A stretch of 64,000 nt of DNA from Amblyomma americanum (taxonomy: Eukaryota; Arthropoda; Arachnida; Ixodida; Ixodidae). The position numbers and the translations under genes are program-made. Under the pieces are notes generated by a model. The model saw only the letters and a program-made list of their open reading frames with translations. It was not told where the DNA came from and ran no database searches. Location: NCBI RefSeq assembly GCF_052857255.1, contig NC_135498.1, positions 158,023,124-158,087,123 on the forward strand, read 5' to 3'. Position 1 is the stretch's first letter. Each line of letters starts with the position of its first letter. Shown one piece after another: positions 38,849-49,860 of the stretch.

Positions 38849-40440
38849 ACTGTTTATAGCGTCGTATCATGTGGGCTGCCATCTTTGATAACGTGATCAC
38901 ACCGCAATTACACGCCTCCTAACTGCTCGTCGCGACTGTTGCTGCGTATGATGGGTCAGTTTCGACAGGCAGCGTTTTGGCTTATATGGCTTTTAAGGGG
39001 TTGGAAGACGACACCATGGTTTGGCTAAAACTTCGAAGAACATCTGAGAGCCCTAATGTGACCTACTGAGGTGCGAAAACATGAACAGGCTTCATGTCGC
39101 GGAGAGCCGCTCTGCTCTCGAGCATTTTCTAACAAACGAATAGATTGCCTGAATGCTTGTCTTTGGATCCGCTGAAGATTTTGCTGAATGTTCTTTGTTG
39201 CTATCATCAGTGCTCCTGCGGCAGCACAAGTCGTTGTTGTAGTGTGTACATTCATGCAGATACAGATCCAAAACGCTCACATGCACATCGTGCGCACTTG
39301 TTTACAACCTCTTAACGGTGCTTAGGCAACCTAAAAGAATTTCTACTGGTTTGCCAAACACAGAAAGGCGACAGAAATTGGCATGCAAGTGTAAACTATC
39401 TTGATAGCATAACGCTCATCAAGCAGCCTTCACGAACTGGCGTTTAATCGTTTCGAAGCATTCCGTGTCATAATTGTTATAACGCGTGCATGATCGTGCA
39501 TACATAATATAAGAAGTTCACAATTGTGTCAGCCTCACATGTGAATCGTTAACCGAACATGAAAATGCTCGAGGTCTCGTTGGTGTTAAGTAATCAGCTT
39601 CACTCTTAGCGCTGGCCTGCAAAGTCACATTTAGTGACTGTCTCCCATGGACCGCGAGGAAGTCACAACCACCCGGCACTGCAACCGTAATGTGTCAGCC
39701 TCACATGTGAATCGTTAACCGAACATGAAAATGCTCGAGGTCTCGTTGGTGTTAAGCAATCAGCTTCACTCTTAGCGCTGGCCTGCGAAGTCACATTTAG
39801 TGACTGTCTCCCATGGACCGCGAGAAAGTGACAACCACCCGGCACTGCAACCGTAAAGCAAATGCTTTATTCCAAATATTCTCCATGAAAACGGCTCTAC
39901 ATGGAGCGATGTTCAACAGTAGCAAAAAGACAGTGCGCAATACACGGACTGACAGTAAGCGTTTTAGGTTCGCACGGCTGCGCACTGCACAATCTAGACT
40001 AGCGGTATGTAGCGTTCCTAATTCGCCCTCGGCCTATCCTGATATCTATCGCGGCACAACTTAACTAAGGAGCAACTGCGTCTTGCTACACACACAGACG
40101 CAACTGCAGAGCAAGTGAAAGCATGATGTGACAGTTTCAATTGCGGAACAACATGTTCATGCGGCTGTATTGTGCACTCAGCCCTCGCAGATTTTCCGAG
40201 ATCAAAAACCTTTGGCTAATTGATATTGGCTATCTGACGCTGGCGAATGTGTTTGTTTGCTTTCGCCCGTTCCAAAAGAGTGCATGGCGAGCGGGCGTGA
40301 ACCAAGGCAGTGCGTCCTTGTGCGGTTCGGTTCCGTGAAGCTTGCAAACGATCGCATCCCGCGCCGTCAACTCTGTGTCGGCATTCCTGCAATCCTCAAT
40401 ACAGCATGTATTTCCTATACCTTTCTACATCTTCGTAGGG
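38849..40440 (+). repeat. Modular repeat blocks Y and T (copy 3)
   Basis: CGTGATCACACCGCAATTAC, CAGCGTTTTGGCTTATATGG (empty site of the SINE at 32423), AGGCTTCATGTCGCGG (empty site of 32864), CACATCGTGCGC (empty site of 33320), and later TTGCGGAACAACATGTTCAT, ATTCCTGCAATCC. No SINE inserted in this copy. Contains the 166-bp tandem duplication at 39525-39856. The THAP-like minus frame of block T is shifted and stopped here. Confidence 0.7.
39525..39856 (+). repeat. 166-bp tandem duplication within block Y
   Basis: 39525-39690 and 39691-39856 are adjacent copies, both starting TGTGTCAGCCTCACATGTGA and ending CACTGCAACCGTAA, with only about four differences. Block Y copies at 12680 and 33880 have this segment once. 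Confidence 0.92.
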
Positions 40441-41081
40441 GGAACACATTCGGAGGAAAACCTAGATATTTCCAATCCTGCACCGACGCGTGCACATCAG
40501 TGACGTACTCCGCCTTTAATAGCGCGGTGTTCCGAGCACGCCGGTGGCGCCATCTGGTCTCAAACGGAAGAACTGCGCGTTTGAAAAGTCTACGTTTCAG
40601 CTAGCACGTCTCCGATATGCTGAAGACGAACCTATCAGTTCAGCCTTATGGCGCCATCTAATTCCTAGGACGGGAACCAGCCTTGTCAACAAAAACTGAC
40701 GCTTTTCTTAAGCCTAAAAGGGGCAGAATCATCACTCTAAAAAATTTAGTACTAATTGATCATTCTTACGTTAGTTCATAGGTGAGATAATTAAGACGAA
40801 GCGACAGACCAGTGCCCCTTTTGTGACCAATTAATGCGCTGAAATGGGCGGTAACAATGACGAATCCTGTCCAAAGAGAGGTGTCCTGCATCGAAAAGTG
40901 CCACCATGTTTATCGTCGCGGGATTGCAACTTCCTAGAAGCGGGGCCAGAAGTTTGACCTGAACCCATCTTGCTTTCATCTTGGTTTTTCCGCTGAATCT
41001 CTGCCGTGGTCGCGGATTCTGCTCGCTTCACTGCCGAATCCTTTTTTTATTTTATGATGGATATGAGGACACTCTTTAAGG
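40441..41081 (+). repeat. Modular repeat block C (copy 3)
   Basis: CGTTTCAGCTAGCACGTCTC, GGAACCAGCCTTGTCAACAA, GACGAAGCGACAGACCAG, GTGCCACCATGTTTATCGTC and T-run near 41041. Ends in CTTTAAGG, which is the left target duplication of the LINE at 41082. Confidence 0.7.
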
Positions 41082-41083
41082 CT

Positions 41084-42145
41084 CCAATCCCACACCTAAA
41101 GCATACCCTGTACGCTGATGATATTACCACATGGACCACTCATGGATATGACGGGGAAATTGAGGAAATTCTTCAGTTAGAAGCAGACACCATCTCCTCT
41201 CACGCGTCATCCATCGGGCTCGAATGTTCACCAACTATGTCCGCGCTCTTCCTAATTAGGCCAAAATCTAGCGCTAACTCTCCCATCCAAATCAATTTAA
41301 AAGGATCCCCTATCCCCATCACACCCGACCTCCGCATCCTTGGCATCCACTTGCAGGACTCTAGACGAAATGAACATACCCTTAAAAGGCTCAAGGCCTC
41401 CACGCAACCCGTGTTGCACCTTCTACGCCGAGTGTCCTCCCTTAACAAGGGTTTAGACGAAGCGGACAACATGAAAGTAGCGCACGCATTTACGCTTAGC
41501 CGCATTCTATACGCAACCCCATATCTCAAATTGAACCGCATGGAAACCGAACGCGTGAACGCAATGATGTGCCTTGCGACTGAGGCAGCCCTAAACCTAC
41601 CTCGTAGCACTAGCACAGCCAAACTTCTTGCACTAGGCATGCATAACACCATTCAGGAACTAGTTGACGCGCACCTTCAGACACAGTACTTTAGACTTGC
41701 CACGAGCGCCACTGGCCGCCATATACTCTCCTCCCTTCGCATCAACATACACGCTAACCAGTCAACCCTTATAGCCATCCCTCGACACATCCATACACCT
41801 CTCGTTGTGAAACCCCTTCCTCGAAACGTCCATCCCCAATATCACATCCCTAGCCGCGTAGCTCGCGCTAATGCCCTCCATAAGTATTATGGGCAAGCCC
41901 ACGATGCCGTTTCGGTAGACGCCGCATGTACAGCGCATGAAGCTGTAGCAGTTGCCTACAATCCAACTCTACTTCAACCCATAACTCACCGTCTTACCTC
42001 GGGCTCTACGCCCGAGGAGCCAGAGGAGACCGCCATCGCCCTAGCCCTTGCACATTCGGACGCCCAATACACCTTCAGCGACTCCAAAACGGCTCTGTCC
42101 AACTTTGCCAGGGGCAGGATTCACGCCCTGCCTGGTAATTGTTGA
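41084..42145 (+). pseudogene. I-like LINE ORF2: RT end and RNase H
   Basis: Open for about 350 codons from the truncation point: HTLYADDITTWTTHGYDGEI (RT catalytic box), LECSPTMSALFLIRP, LRILGIHLQDSRRNEHTLK (RT thumb region), then RNase H with VSVDAACTAHEAVAVAY (first Asp), EETAIALALAHS (Glu) and YTFSDSKTALSNFARG (second Asp). The frame shifts at about 42139, where the RNase H continues in the next frame. The start shown by the sequence upstream of 41082 belongs to block C, not to the LINE. Confidence 0.88.
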
Positions 42146-42706
42146 ACACCCCTACCAAAAATTTACCACGCAGGGTAGAGCTTCAGTGGGTGCCGGCTCA
42201 CTCTGGGAACCCTGGAAATGAGGCTGCCGATAAATTGGCCCGAGGTCTGATTTGCCGGGCTCAGGAAAATCTTGGTCCAGGATTCTCGAGGGAGCGGGCG
42301 CACACCTTTGCGGAGCTCACGCAAATACCCCGTTTGGACCGTCAGACTTACCCTCCTCCCTACCCCTCTCTTACGCACTCCCAACAGATCCTCTTCAGAC
42401 GCCTCCAGACCCGCTCTCTCATCCCCTCAGCTTTTATCCCACTGTTGCGACACATCCCCTGCATGCTCCCTATGCGGTGACCCCCACGCCACACTCCCCC
42501 ATATCCTTTCCTGCTGCCCTGCTGACCCTCCCCCGCGGGGACAGCACGCCATATCGAGCTGGGAGGACTGGGAGCTCTTGCTTCTGTCTGCAGACCCGAC
42601 ATCGCAGCTTGCTGCGGTGACTCGGGCTGCCGACGTCATGTCCCGGCATGACCTACTTGATGCAGTGCGGGACCGCGCAGTGGCCCAGGGACCCAGCTGG
42701 GTCTAA
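42139..42706 (+). pseudogene. I-like LINE ORF2: RNase H end and C-terminal zinc finger
   Basis: VELQWVPAHSGNPGNEAADK carries the late His, Asn and Asp of RNase H and is intact. The C-terminal LFRRLQTRSLI follows and, after another frameshift near 42420, CSLCGDPHATLPHILSC, a CCHC finger, then DLLDAVRDRAVAQG up to the stop at 42706. The same C-terminal segment, much shorter, is inserted at 63256-63360. Confidence 0.86.
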
Positions 42707-42717
42707 AACTCACTTGC

Positions 42718-42725
42718 TCAATAAA
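42718..42725 (+). terminator. Polyadenylation signal of the I-like LINE
   Basis: CAATAAAG lies 12-15 bases after the stop codon and directly before the microsatellite tail. A very similar CAATAAAGTTTTTCTCTCTC ends the insertion at 63256-63360. Confidence 0.6.
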
Positions 42726-42730
42726 GTTTT

Positions 42731-42784
<54 letters not shown>

Positions 42785-42873
42785 CGTCCGTCCGTCCGTC
42801 CGTCCGTCCGTCCGTCCGTCCGTCCGTCCGTCCGTCCGTCCGTCCGTCCGTCCGTCCGTCCGTCCGTCCGTCC

Positions 42874-42930
<57 letters not shown>
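42731..42930 (+). repeat. (TCTG)n(TCCG)n(TCTG)n microsatellite
   Basis: About 12 TCTG units, about 24 TCCG units (42779-42874) and about 14 TCTG units. The middle block differs from the outer ones by one base in every unit, so a single variant unit probably expanded inside the array. It grew from the LINE 3' tail. Confidence 0.97.
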
Positions 42931-42931
<1 letters not shown>

Positions 42932-43023
42932 TAAGGTTGTTTCACAACGAAGCGATGGCCTTGTCGTAGAGCACCCGCCTCACATTCTGGAGATGCTGGG
43001 TTCGATGCCCAGCGCCACCGGGT
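42931..43023 (+). mobile_element. tRNA-Ala-like SINE head (S3), interrupted
   Basis: CGAAGCGATGGCCTTGTCGT, AGAGCACCCGCCTCACATTC and GGTTCGATGCCCAGCGCCAC; the SINE is then cut by the antisense Ruka-like SINE. Confidence 0.75.
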
Positions 43024-43216
43024 AGTAATAATAATAATATTTTTGTTTTTGGGGAAAGGAAATGGCGCAGTACATGTCTCATATATCGTTGGACACCTGA
43101 ACCACGCCGTAAGGAAAGGGATAAAAGAGAGGAGTGAAAGAAAAAAGGAATCAACAGGTGCCGTAGTGGAGGGTTCCGGATTAATTTCGACCACCTGGGG
43201 ATCTTTAACGTGCACT
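43024..43216 (-). mobile_element. Ruka-like SINE (S1), 5'-truncated, antisense
   Basis: Starts (plus strand) with a short TAATAATAATAAT tail, then TTTTTGGGGAAAGGAAATGG, CGCAGTACATGTCTCATATA, CCGTAAGGAAAGGG, GTGCCGTAGTGGAGGGTTCC and stops in GGATCTTTAACGTGCAC. The tRNA head is absent. 43217-43240 (GGGATGTTAAACCCCC) resembles the end of the S2 SINE. Confidence 0.8.
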
Positions 43217-43234
43217 TGGGATGTTAAACCCCCA

Positions 43235-43590
43235 TGAACCAATAGAACACCTCATAATAAAATGTTATGATATCCATACTGATGTCGATGCGGGCACAGT
43301 CACTCTTATTGAGGCCCTAGGGTTTATTATAACCATAGTCATGTAAATAAATCTACGGTGGAAATTAGCAGAAAGCGATTGGAAGATTGCTGGCACAAAA
43401 GCAGGGAGGCGAGATAAAGTTAAAACTGCAAGAATATGTATTTAAAGAAAATGGCGAATTTTAATAAAAACTTACATCACACGTAAATAAAAATAAAGGG
43501 AAAGAAGCCGAGCATGGTGGCCACTGCCATCACATCGTTTCAAAGGAGACGCTGCATATCTTCCATCAATCCATCCAGCCAGCGGTAGTT
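43235..43590 (+). pseudogene. LINE ORF2 tail and 3' UTR fragment
   Basis: EHLIIKCYDIHTDVDAGTVT and LIEALGFI continue the C-terminal region of the LINE seen at 14500-14876 (which stops at EHLILKC). Then stops, and a 3' UTR with GCCGAGCATGGTGGCCACTG and CATCAATCCATCCAGCC. Only the last part of the element is present. Confidence 0.6.
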
Positions 43591-43930
43591 TTGATCCATT
43601 TCCTCTTCTTGATAACCATACCAACCAATTTGGTAATCGTGTACCAGTGCCGTACTGTCTCGCGTTCCAGATGAGTCTATGAACATTTATTTTTGTCGTT
43701 TAGCGGTATATCATCAAGATTGTACTCCTATATGTTATCGTCAATCATAACTTGCGCCGCCTACGGTTGGTACGAGTACGGCGCTGCGGAGTTAGGCCTA
43801 TAGCTTAGCGGTGTGGTTTGAAAGTGCTTCACTGAAGAGCAGTAAAAATGCAGTCGTTTGTCGCATACGGTACACAATCGTGACCGATGGTTCCAGATTA
43901 CTTATTGCGCATGCGTGGTGACCCAGGTCT
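43591..43930 (+). repeat. Modular repeat block D, partial third copy
   Basis: GATCCATTTCCTCTTCTTGA, CCAACCAATTTGGTAATCGT, GTCGTTTAGCGGTATATCA and CGCCGCCTACGGTTGGTACG correspond to 9490-9800 and 30755-31020. The RTE remnant does not follow here. Confidence 0.65.
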
Positions 43931-44850
43931 GCAGTCAGGGATTCCGGAACTTTTTTTGAATTCTGGGGCAAGACTTCGAGCTTATTTTCTTAGTTATTCA
44001 TTTATTACTTTTATATAAATATGTTATATTTTATTATTTTTATTTTTCAATGTTCAAAGGTTGATGCAAACTGTCACGTTGTGACGAAAGTCCAGCAGTC
44101 AGGAAAACAACGAAAAGGCTTCCAACAGAAATTGTTTAAGGGACTGACTCGCGCCCGCTATTAACTGAATGACTCGGCGGCGGCGATAGCTACTAGTGTG
44201 CTCGGCGCATCGAACTGAATGCCTGCAGTTCTTGGCCACCCTCCGTTTAAAGCTGGCAAGGAACCTTCGAGATAAAGAACCAAAACCGACTACAACAATC
44301 TGGAAAAATGTGGAAGCATTTGCACGAGGCCGTGATCAATGGAGATAAGTCTGGTCGCGTCTGGCATTGCAAAACGAAAGGATAAAGCCATGTGCCGGCG
44401 GTTTTGACTGCGAACGAGGAAACGGTGCACACGTTCAAAGCAAAATAAAAATAATTGAAATGGGCAACTTTACTCACTAGGAGTGGTCAATTGCAGCAAA
44501 AAAGTTCGTGCACAGTTTGCTTAAATTCTGGTAATCATGATCATATACACGGGTTAGACAGTCGACTTCTGTTGGTACATGACTGGTTTAGGTTACTCAT
44601 TTACGAAATGATTTCCAACTGGCTACGAAGCCAAGTTGCTCAGCTCCACTGTGCATTGCATTAGAAGAGTCTTGAAACTGAAGTGTTTCAATTGTCAGAA
44701 ATCTGATCCAAGTGCAAGCAATTTGAGATAGAGGGGGGGGGGGCGCTGCCTGTTCTTGAAAAATGTTAAGGGGGGGGGTTGGGGCGACCGCCTACCTTAC
44801 CTTCCCGGTTCCAGGGTCCCTGGCTGCGGTATTCCGCGGGTTATTGCGGC
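43931..44850. other. No recognised feature
   Basis: AT-rich from 43970 to 44050, then mixed. Short runs of G at 44740 and 44770. No ORF with a motif and no match to the other repeat families. Confidence 0.4.
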
Positions 44851-44854
44851 TGAC

Positions 44855-45480
44855 AGTTGCAGCACATCCTCGCTTGTCCTCACAAACGCTTGCTGCACAT
44901 TGACATTTCTGCAAGCCGGCACAAGCTGCCGGCTTTGAGAAGTGCGCAGATTAATCGTGCTTACCCGCGGGTTGCGTCGAAATACAGGAAAGCATTCTCC
45001 TTGCTACAAGAACTCGTATGATGAAGGAAGGACTAGTTTCGAGTCATTCTAAAGAGAAAATGCTTGCAACCGATGAGCATTTATGAGGACAGCCGTCGTA
45101 TCAAAGGTGAAGTGGCAAATCTGGTTATGCCCTCAAGTTGTTCCATTATGGTGGCTTCCAATGATTTGGGGCTCGATATGAAGGTGTGCTCAAGAAAGAA
45201 CTCGTGCACTCTGGCGGCAGCGGCTGTTTTGGAGGAGGAAATTACTGCTGCAGCGCTAAAGCCTTCCGGAGTCAGAATAATGTATTATTTCCTGCCAATT
45301 CCGGCAGGGATTAATTGCCACGCATGGCCGTCGGGATCAAAAGAGAAAGAAAGCTATAGATGTGCCAAACTGCTTTTCTCTATACACAAAAGGCTGTGTT
45401 TTATAATTTAGAAAAATGTTTATGCTGCCCTCAGGGATCGATCGAGCGCGCGAGCTGTCTGCACACAGCTGAAAACCGAC
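44855..45480 (+). repeat. Modular repeat block A, second copy
   Basis: Homologous to 28425-29089 and likewise followed by an S3 SINE and block X. Short indels relative to the first copy shift the plus-strand frame after IMYYFLPIPAG, arguing against current coding function. Confidence 0.6.
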
Positions 45481-45705
45481 GTTGCCCCAGAAGCATATGG
45501 TCTTGTATCAGAGCATCCGCTTTACTTAGGAAGGTGCTGGGTTCGATACCCAGTGACGCCGGGTACCCACCGATTTTCTAAGGGTTCAAGGTTTCTCCTG
45601 GCCTGGTGCTCGGCTGGAACATTTGGGACGAAATTCTTGAGAAAAGTGTCGTGGATCAAAGAGTTGGGATGATGGACCATTGATTCGCTCCGCCGTCTAA
45701 CAACC
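45481..45705 (+). mobile_element. tRNA-Ala-like SINE (S3)
   Basis: GGTCTTGTATCAGAGCATCC head, GGGTTCGATACCCAGTGACG B box, GGGTACCCACCGATTTTCTA and GTTTCTCCTGGCCTGGTGCT body. Confidence 0.75.
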
Positions 45706-45845
45706 CTAATGGCCCGTTTATACTTGGGCATTCGGCGGGAATAGCGAGCGAAATCCGCGGCCGCAGAAATTCTGCCTGCTTCACACTTGACGCGGCCAGC
45801 ACGTCGCCGCTCGTCGTCTGCTCATGGCGCACACGGATCTGGCAC
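45706..45845 (+). repeat. Modular repeat block X, start only
   Basis: AATGGCCCGTTTATACTTGG, GGAATAGCGAGCGAAATCCG and CACGTCGCCGCTCGTCGTC, ending in CATGGCGCACACGGATCTGG where other copies continue with CAAGAAAAGAGG. The LINE endonuclease begins at this breakpoint. Confidence 0.7.
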
Positions 45846-46753
45846 GGAACGCCCAATTTGAAATACTGTTCAGTAGGCTTTTATTTGCTTGTGTTGTAGC
45901 TATGTTAACTGAGACCTGGTATAATGATGAAGCCAATGCTCTAAAATTACCTTCTTACAACACTTATTTCTTAAACCGAACCACCTCTCAGGGAGGAGGA
46001 GTGTCCTTGATGGTGAAGAATTGCTTTGTTTGTGACCAAGTGCCAAATTTTACTTGCATGAAAGAAAATTTGAAGTTCTTTGTTTGGTAGTTTAAAAATA
46101 TTTAATAATCGTAGTATATCGTCCGTCAACTGGGAATGTGCAAAACATTTGTGTGTCGGGAATCTTTGCTGACATTTCCAAGTGAAAGTAAGCTGCGTGT
46201 AATCATTGCCGGTGACTTCAACATTATTATGCTTGGGGGTTTACCTATAAAACAGGAACTTGAACAAATAATAAGCGTTTACGGATGTAAGAATATCATT
46301 AAGGAACCAGCAAGAGTGACTCTCACATCTTCCATTTTGCTTGACATATTTATAACCAACTTGCATGAAACTAATATAAAGGCCGGAACAATGTGCACAC
46401 ATTTAATTGATCATTTTGGCATATATATGTGTTTAGAGAAATGTACTATGCCCAGGAAAAAGCTTGCCCCGCAATATTTTCATGACTTTTCAGACACAGC
46501 CATGGACATGTTTAAACGGAAAATTTCGTCTGTCAATTGGAGTGCTGTGCTTAACGAGACTGACGCTGAAAGTGCTTTTAATCTTATTTTGGTGCAATTT
46601 TTAGAAATATACAATCAGTGTTTTCCCATTAATATATTTTCGAAGTCAAAGAAGATACGTAAGCCGTGGGTGACGAGGGAACTTCTGCGAAAGATGGAAA
46701 CAAGAGTTAAACTATATGCTAAATTTCTAGCTACTCGTGATTTAGATGTATAG
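45846..46753 (+). pseudogene. CR1/Jockey-like LINE endonuclease
   Basis: VAMLTETWYNDEANALKLPS has the catalytic Glu region, followed by RTTSQGGGVSLMVKN. After a break at 46090, RVIIAGDFNIIMLGG holds the Asp-Asn motif, SSILLDIFITNLHE stands for the 'S-x-I-D-x-I' block and LIDHFGIYMCL for the terminal Ser-Asp-His (here Ile-Asp-His). The N-terminal opening of the domain is absent because the element is 5'-truncated at block X. RKPWVTRELLRKMETRVKLY begins the RT-side linker. Confidence 0.8.
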
Positions 46754-47029
46754 AAAACTTTTTAAAAATTTCGCAATAAACTGACAAAATAGCTTAGACG
46801 TGCGAGAAATAATTACTTTTGTCATTTTTTTGAGACCTCAGCAAGCAACACAGATGACATTTAGAAAACAAAACGCACTCCTATGTCGCCGCACAAATCT
46901 AGCCATTGTTACGAAGATTGAGCGTGGAACGGAACAGATCTTGGGGGCACGTTTGGTGGACGAGTTCAATAGATATTTTGTCAATCTTAATCCAGACTGT
47001 CCTACTGATGGCGCACTCAGTTACATCAA

Positions 47030-47270
47030 AGTAGTTTATTTATTTATTTATTCAAGTTACCCCTAAAGGCCCTCCAGAAGAGGGTATTACATAGGGGGGG
47101 GGGGGGGGTACAATCACAAGTAATCGCGATACATTTCAACAAGTAAGTGTAAAAAAAAAAAAAGGAATCCCTTTTTTTGAGCCCTGTAATAGAGGTTGAA
47201 ATTGTTTCATTATTTCAAGGACTAACAATAGTAAAAGCAGCGATGCAGATCGCCTAAAATTTCAACCTGT
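47030..47270. repeat. Insertion with (TTTA)n, poly-G and poly-A inside the LINE
   Basis: A TTTATTTATTTATTTATT run, then AAGTTACCCCTAAAGGCCC, AGAGGGTATTACATAGG, a run of about 14 G, and later a run of A. It separates the endonuclease linker from the RT. The tetranucleotide run followed by a GC-rich end looks like the reversed 3' tail of another LINE. Confidence 0.5.
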
Positions 47271-47319
47271 GAAGCATGTAATAATTATTATCTCACCTTG
47301 TTTGGCCTACATATTTAAC

Positions 47320-48290
47320 CTTTGCTTATTGCAGGGAGTGCTTCCGAAACGATTACAGCTTGCAAAAGTCACAGTGTTGTATAAAAAAGGTGATAAGAAC
47401 GACATTGGTAATCATAAACCAGTGTCAATACTTCCAGTTTTCTGAAAGGAATTAGAAAAGATTATTTTCAACAAAATAAATAACTTTTGCGATAAATACA
47501 ACGTACTATCCAGGTCACAGTTTGCCTTCCGTAAATACCGGTCAACAGAACGGGCTTTACTTGAACAAAAAGAATTCATTTTAAATGCTTTTGAGCAAAT
47601 AGAATTGGCGTTGGGTGTGTTTGTAGACTTTACAAAAGCATTCGACTTTCTTGACTATTCTCTCTTAGAAAATTAGAAGCATATGGAATACGTGGAAATT
47701 TTCTAACACTGTTAAAATCTTATGTAAACAATCGTCAGCAGTATGTTTACCTCAATGGTTTCTCGTCAGCTGTAAAACCAATAACATCAGGAGTACCACA
47801 GGGAAGCATACTTGGTCCCTTTTTATTTAATATCTATTTAAATGAAATTGTCCATATCGACCCGAGCATTAAATATATAATTTATGCCGTTGATACGAAT
47901 ATGCTTTTTTCTGCTGCGTATCCTAATGATTCGATCACTAAAGCAAACGACTCATTAGCACGGCTACATGATTGGGCAAACGCTAACGCGTTAAAAATAA
48001 ACACGTCTAAGACTAAGGCCATACTTTTTCGTCACAGAAGTAAGAACGTTTTTTATTTATACAGATTTGTTAGTGAACTCAAAAAGAGAGATACTCCATA
48101 CTTTCAATACTCTTGGTGAAGTTTTAATGAAAATCTATCTTGGGATGATCACGTCGAACATGTTTCCAAGCTTTCAAGCATAGTAGGAGTTACGTACATT
48201 AATAAAGAGCCGTTGCCATTAAACGTCAAAGGCAATCTTTACAATGCATTATTTGACTCTCACATTAATTATGCTCATTTAGTTTAAGGT
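47320..48290 (+). pseudogene. CR1/Jockey-like LINE reverse transcriptase
   Basis: PKRLQLAKVTVLYKKGDKND, IGNHKPVSILPVF, SRSQFAFRKYRSTERALLEQ, LGVFVDFTKAFDFLDYSLLE, GVPQGSILGPFLFNIYLNE and KYIIYAVDTNMLFSA are RT blocks 1 to 5 in order, in at least three frames. The catalytic box should be YADD; it reads YAVD, losing the first Asp of the pair. LHDWANANALKINTSKTKAI follows. C-terminal sequence decays into AT-rich stops after about 48300. Confidence 0.85.
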
Positions 48291-48299
48291 ACAACTGCT

Positions 48300-49130
48300 A
48301 CAAATTTAAAAAAAGTCCTTACATGGCAAAATGAATGTTGCGACACATTTTAATGTTACACTGGATCACCCAAGTTCGCTTTTATATGAACAATTAAGGA
48401 TTATAAAAATTACTCAACTCTACCTTTACCGTCTATGCTTAACTTATAAAAAGATGTAAAACAAAACAAACTTCTTGTTGCTTAGCTTTCTTATAAAAGA
48501 GAACACCTTCCCATAATACACGTTGTCCGGAAATTTGGAACATTGAGAGGAGCAGAACAAACTACGGAAAGCAAATGATTAAACAAAACTGTAAGAATTA
48601 TTGAATATTTGTTATAGACATAACATACATCCCGAAAAAGCATCAGTGAAAGACGTAAAAATGTTTTTTCGGGATTAAACCTATTTTATTGAAGATCATT
48701 ACCTTATACTACTATACCTGAATTGATTTTTTTTTGGATGCCTTTACAATGTTTTCCGTACTCTTCTCGTATGCAATGGCTTGAAATATACCCCTTTCTA
48801 CGTGTAAATATGCATTCGTAGTCTTTGTGTATCTCTAGAGCCATGTGAATGCGACATATCTTCAATAGCACTACAATTGTCTCAGTAGGTACAAATCGGC
48901 CTCACTACTGGTACTACGTTGTTTTTTTTTTTGGTTTCATGATAACTTGTTTTATTACGTGTTGTTTTCATTTCTTATGATCGTTATGACCGCGCATAGG
49001 TTTGAAATGTTGTGTTCTGTCTTCTGCTTAGCTCTACAATTGTGGAAGCGATTGTGTATTTTATATGGGGGGCGGAAACCAGTCAAGCTGTCGAGCTTTG
49101 TTTCCCCAACCTCCCCAATCATGTTGATGG
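48300..49130. other. Decayed LINE 3' region and AT-rich sequence
   Basis: Continues the CR1/Jockey-like element for several hundred bases with only short coherent peptides (QLYLYRLCLTYKK) and many stops. 48700-49130 has no feature that I can name. Confidence 0.4.
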
Positions 49131-49139
49131 ATTATTATA

Positions 49140-49860
49140 AATAATATTATTATAGGTAGATAGGTAGGTAGGTACGTGAGGTTTTCTCCTTTTTAACGGG
49201 AGGGCACCACTAGGATGGGCGGCTGGACCAAAAAGAACAAAAAAGCGATAGTATGTAAGCGCACAAGGAGAGAAAAGGAAAAAAACGCACGAGAAACGAA
49301 AAAAGAATAGAAACAAGGAAAGGCTTAAGCCAGGAGGTACGGGGTTCGCTCATCGACCTCGTTCACGTCCGACTCTGCGGTTTCGTGCGGTTGAACAAGT
49401 GCTCCACAAAAGCGTTAGACGACGCTTAGGTTCGAAGCATCCCTCGCTCTTGTCCTTGGAGCTGTCTCCTCCGTCGCCCACTGCTGGACCGTGAAACCCG
49501 AGCGCCTGTGGGATTGTGGTGCCCTCTGTCGGCCTCAGATGGAGTCTTTGGCACGGGATCACCAGCTGCTCGATGGTCTGAGTTGAGTGGAGTAGAGCTG
49601 TTCAATGCTACAGGTGGGGTTTGCCTTGCTTTATCTGCTGGCAATTGCTCCACCGTAGCGTTCCTTCTATATTAACAATGTCCTAAAGCCAGTCGCATCT
49701 ACCCCACAAAGCGCAGTCTCTTATAATAGCACACATTCTCTCCCGCAGTCACCATCTATGCAGATATTCAGTCACAGTAGAACACATAGGCCATTGTAGT
49801 GCCACAATCCATACACACATTCACTCACAGTATAAAGAAGTCCACTCCGGAAGACACCAT
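49140..49860 (-). mobile_element. 3' UTR and tail of an I-like LINE
   Basis: Follows the ORF2 stop at 49861. On the minus strand a CT-rich section, a TTTTTTCGTTTCTCGTGCG run and CCAGCCGCCCATCCTAGTGG lead to ACCTACCTACCTATCTACC and an AT-rich TAATAATATTATT end, a microsatellite-type LINE tail. Minus open frames in it (49426-49653) are short and have no motif. Confidence 0.55.

Larger units (their letters stand above)
41082..42930 (+). mobile_element. I-like LINE, 5'-truncated, with target duplication
   Basis: Inserted exactly between block C and its S3 SINE: TTAAGG at 41076-41081 is repeated at 42931-42936. It starts inside the RT just before YADD and ends with AATAAAGTTTTTCTG followed by a (TCTG)n(TCCG)n(TCTG)n tail. 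The coding part is well preserved (one shift). Related to, but distinct from, the LINE at 1-5.8 kb. Confidence 0.88.

Noticed and set aside
42731..42930. CRISPR-like regular repeat
   Set aside because: The unit is 4 bases with no spacers; it is a microsatellite.
42648..43025. Open frame rich in Ser/Val/Cys through the TCTG/TCCG array
   Set aside because: Microsatellite translation; the LINE ORF2 ends at 42706 in another frame.
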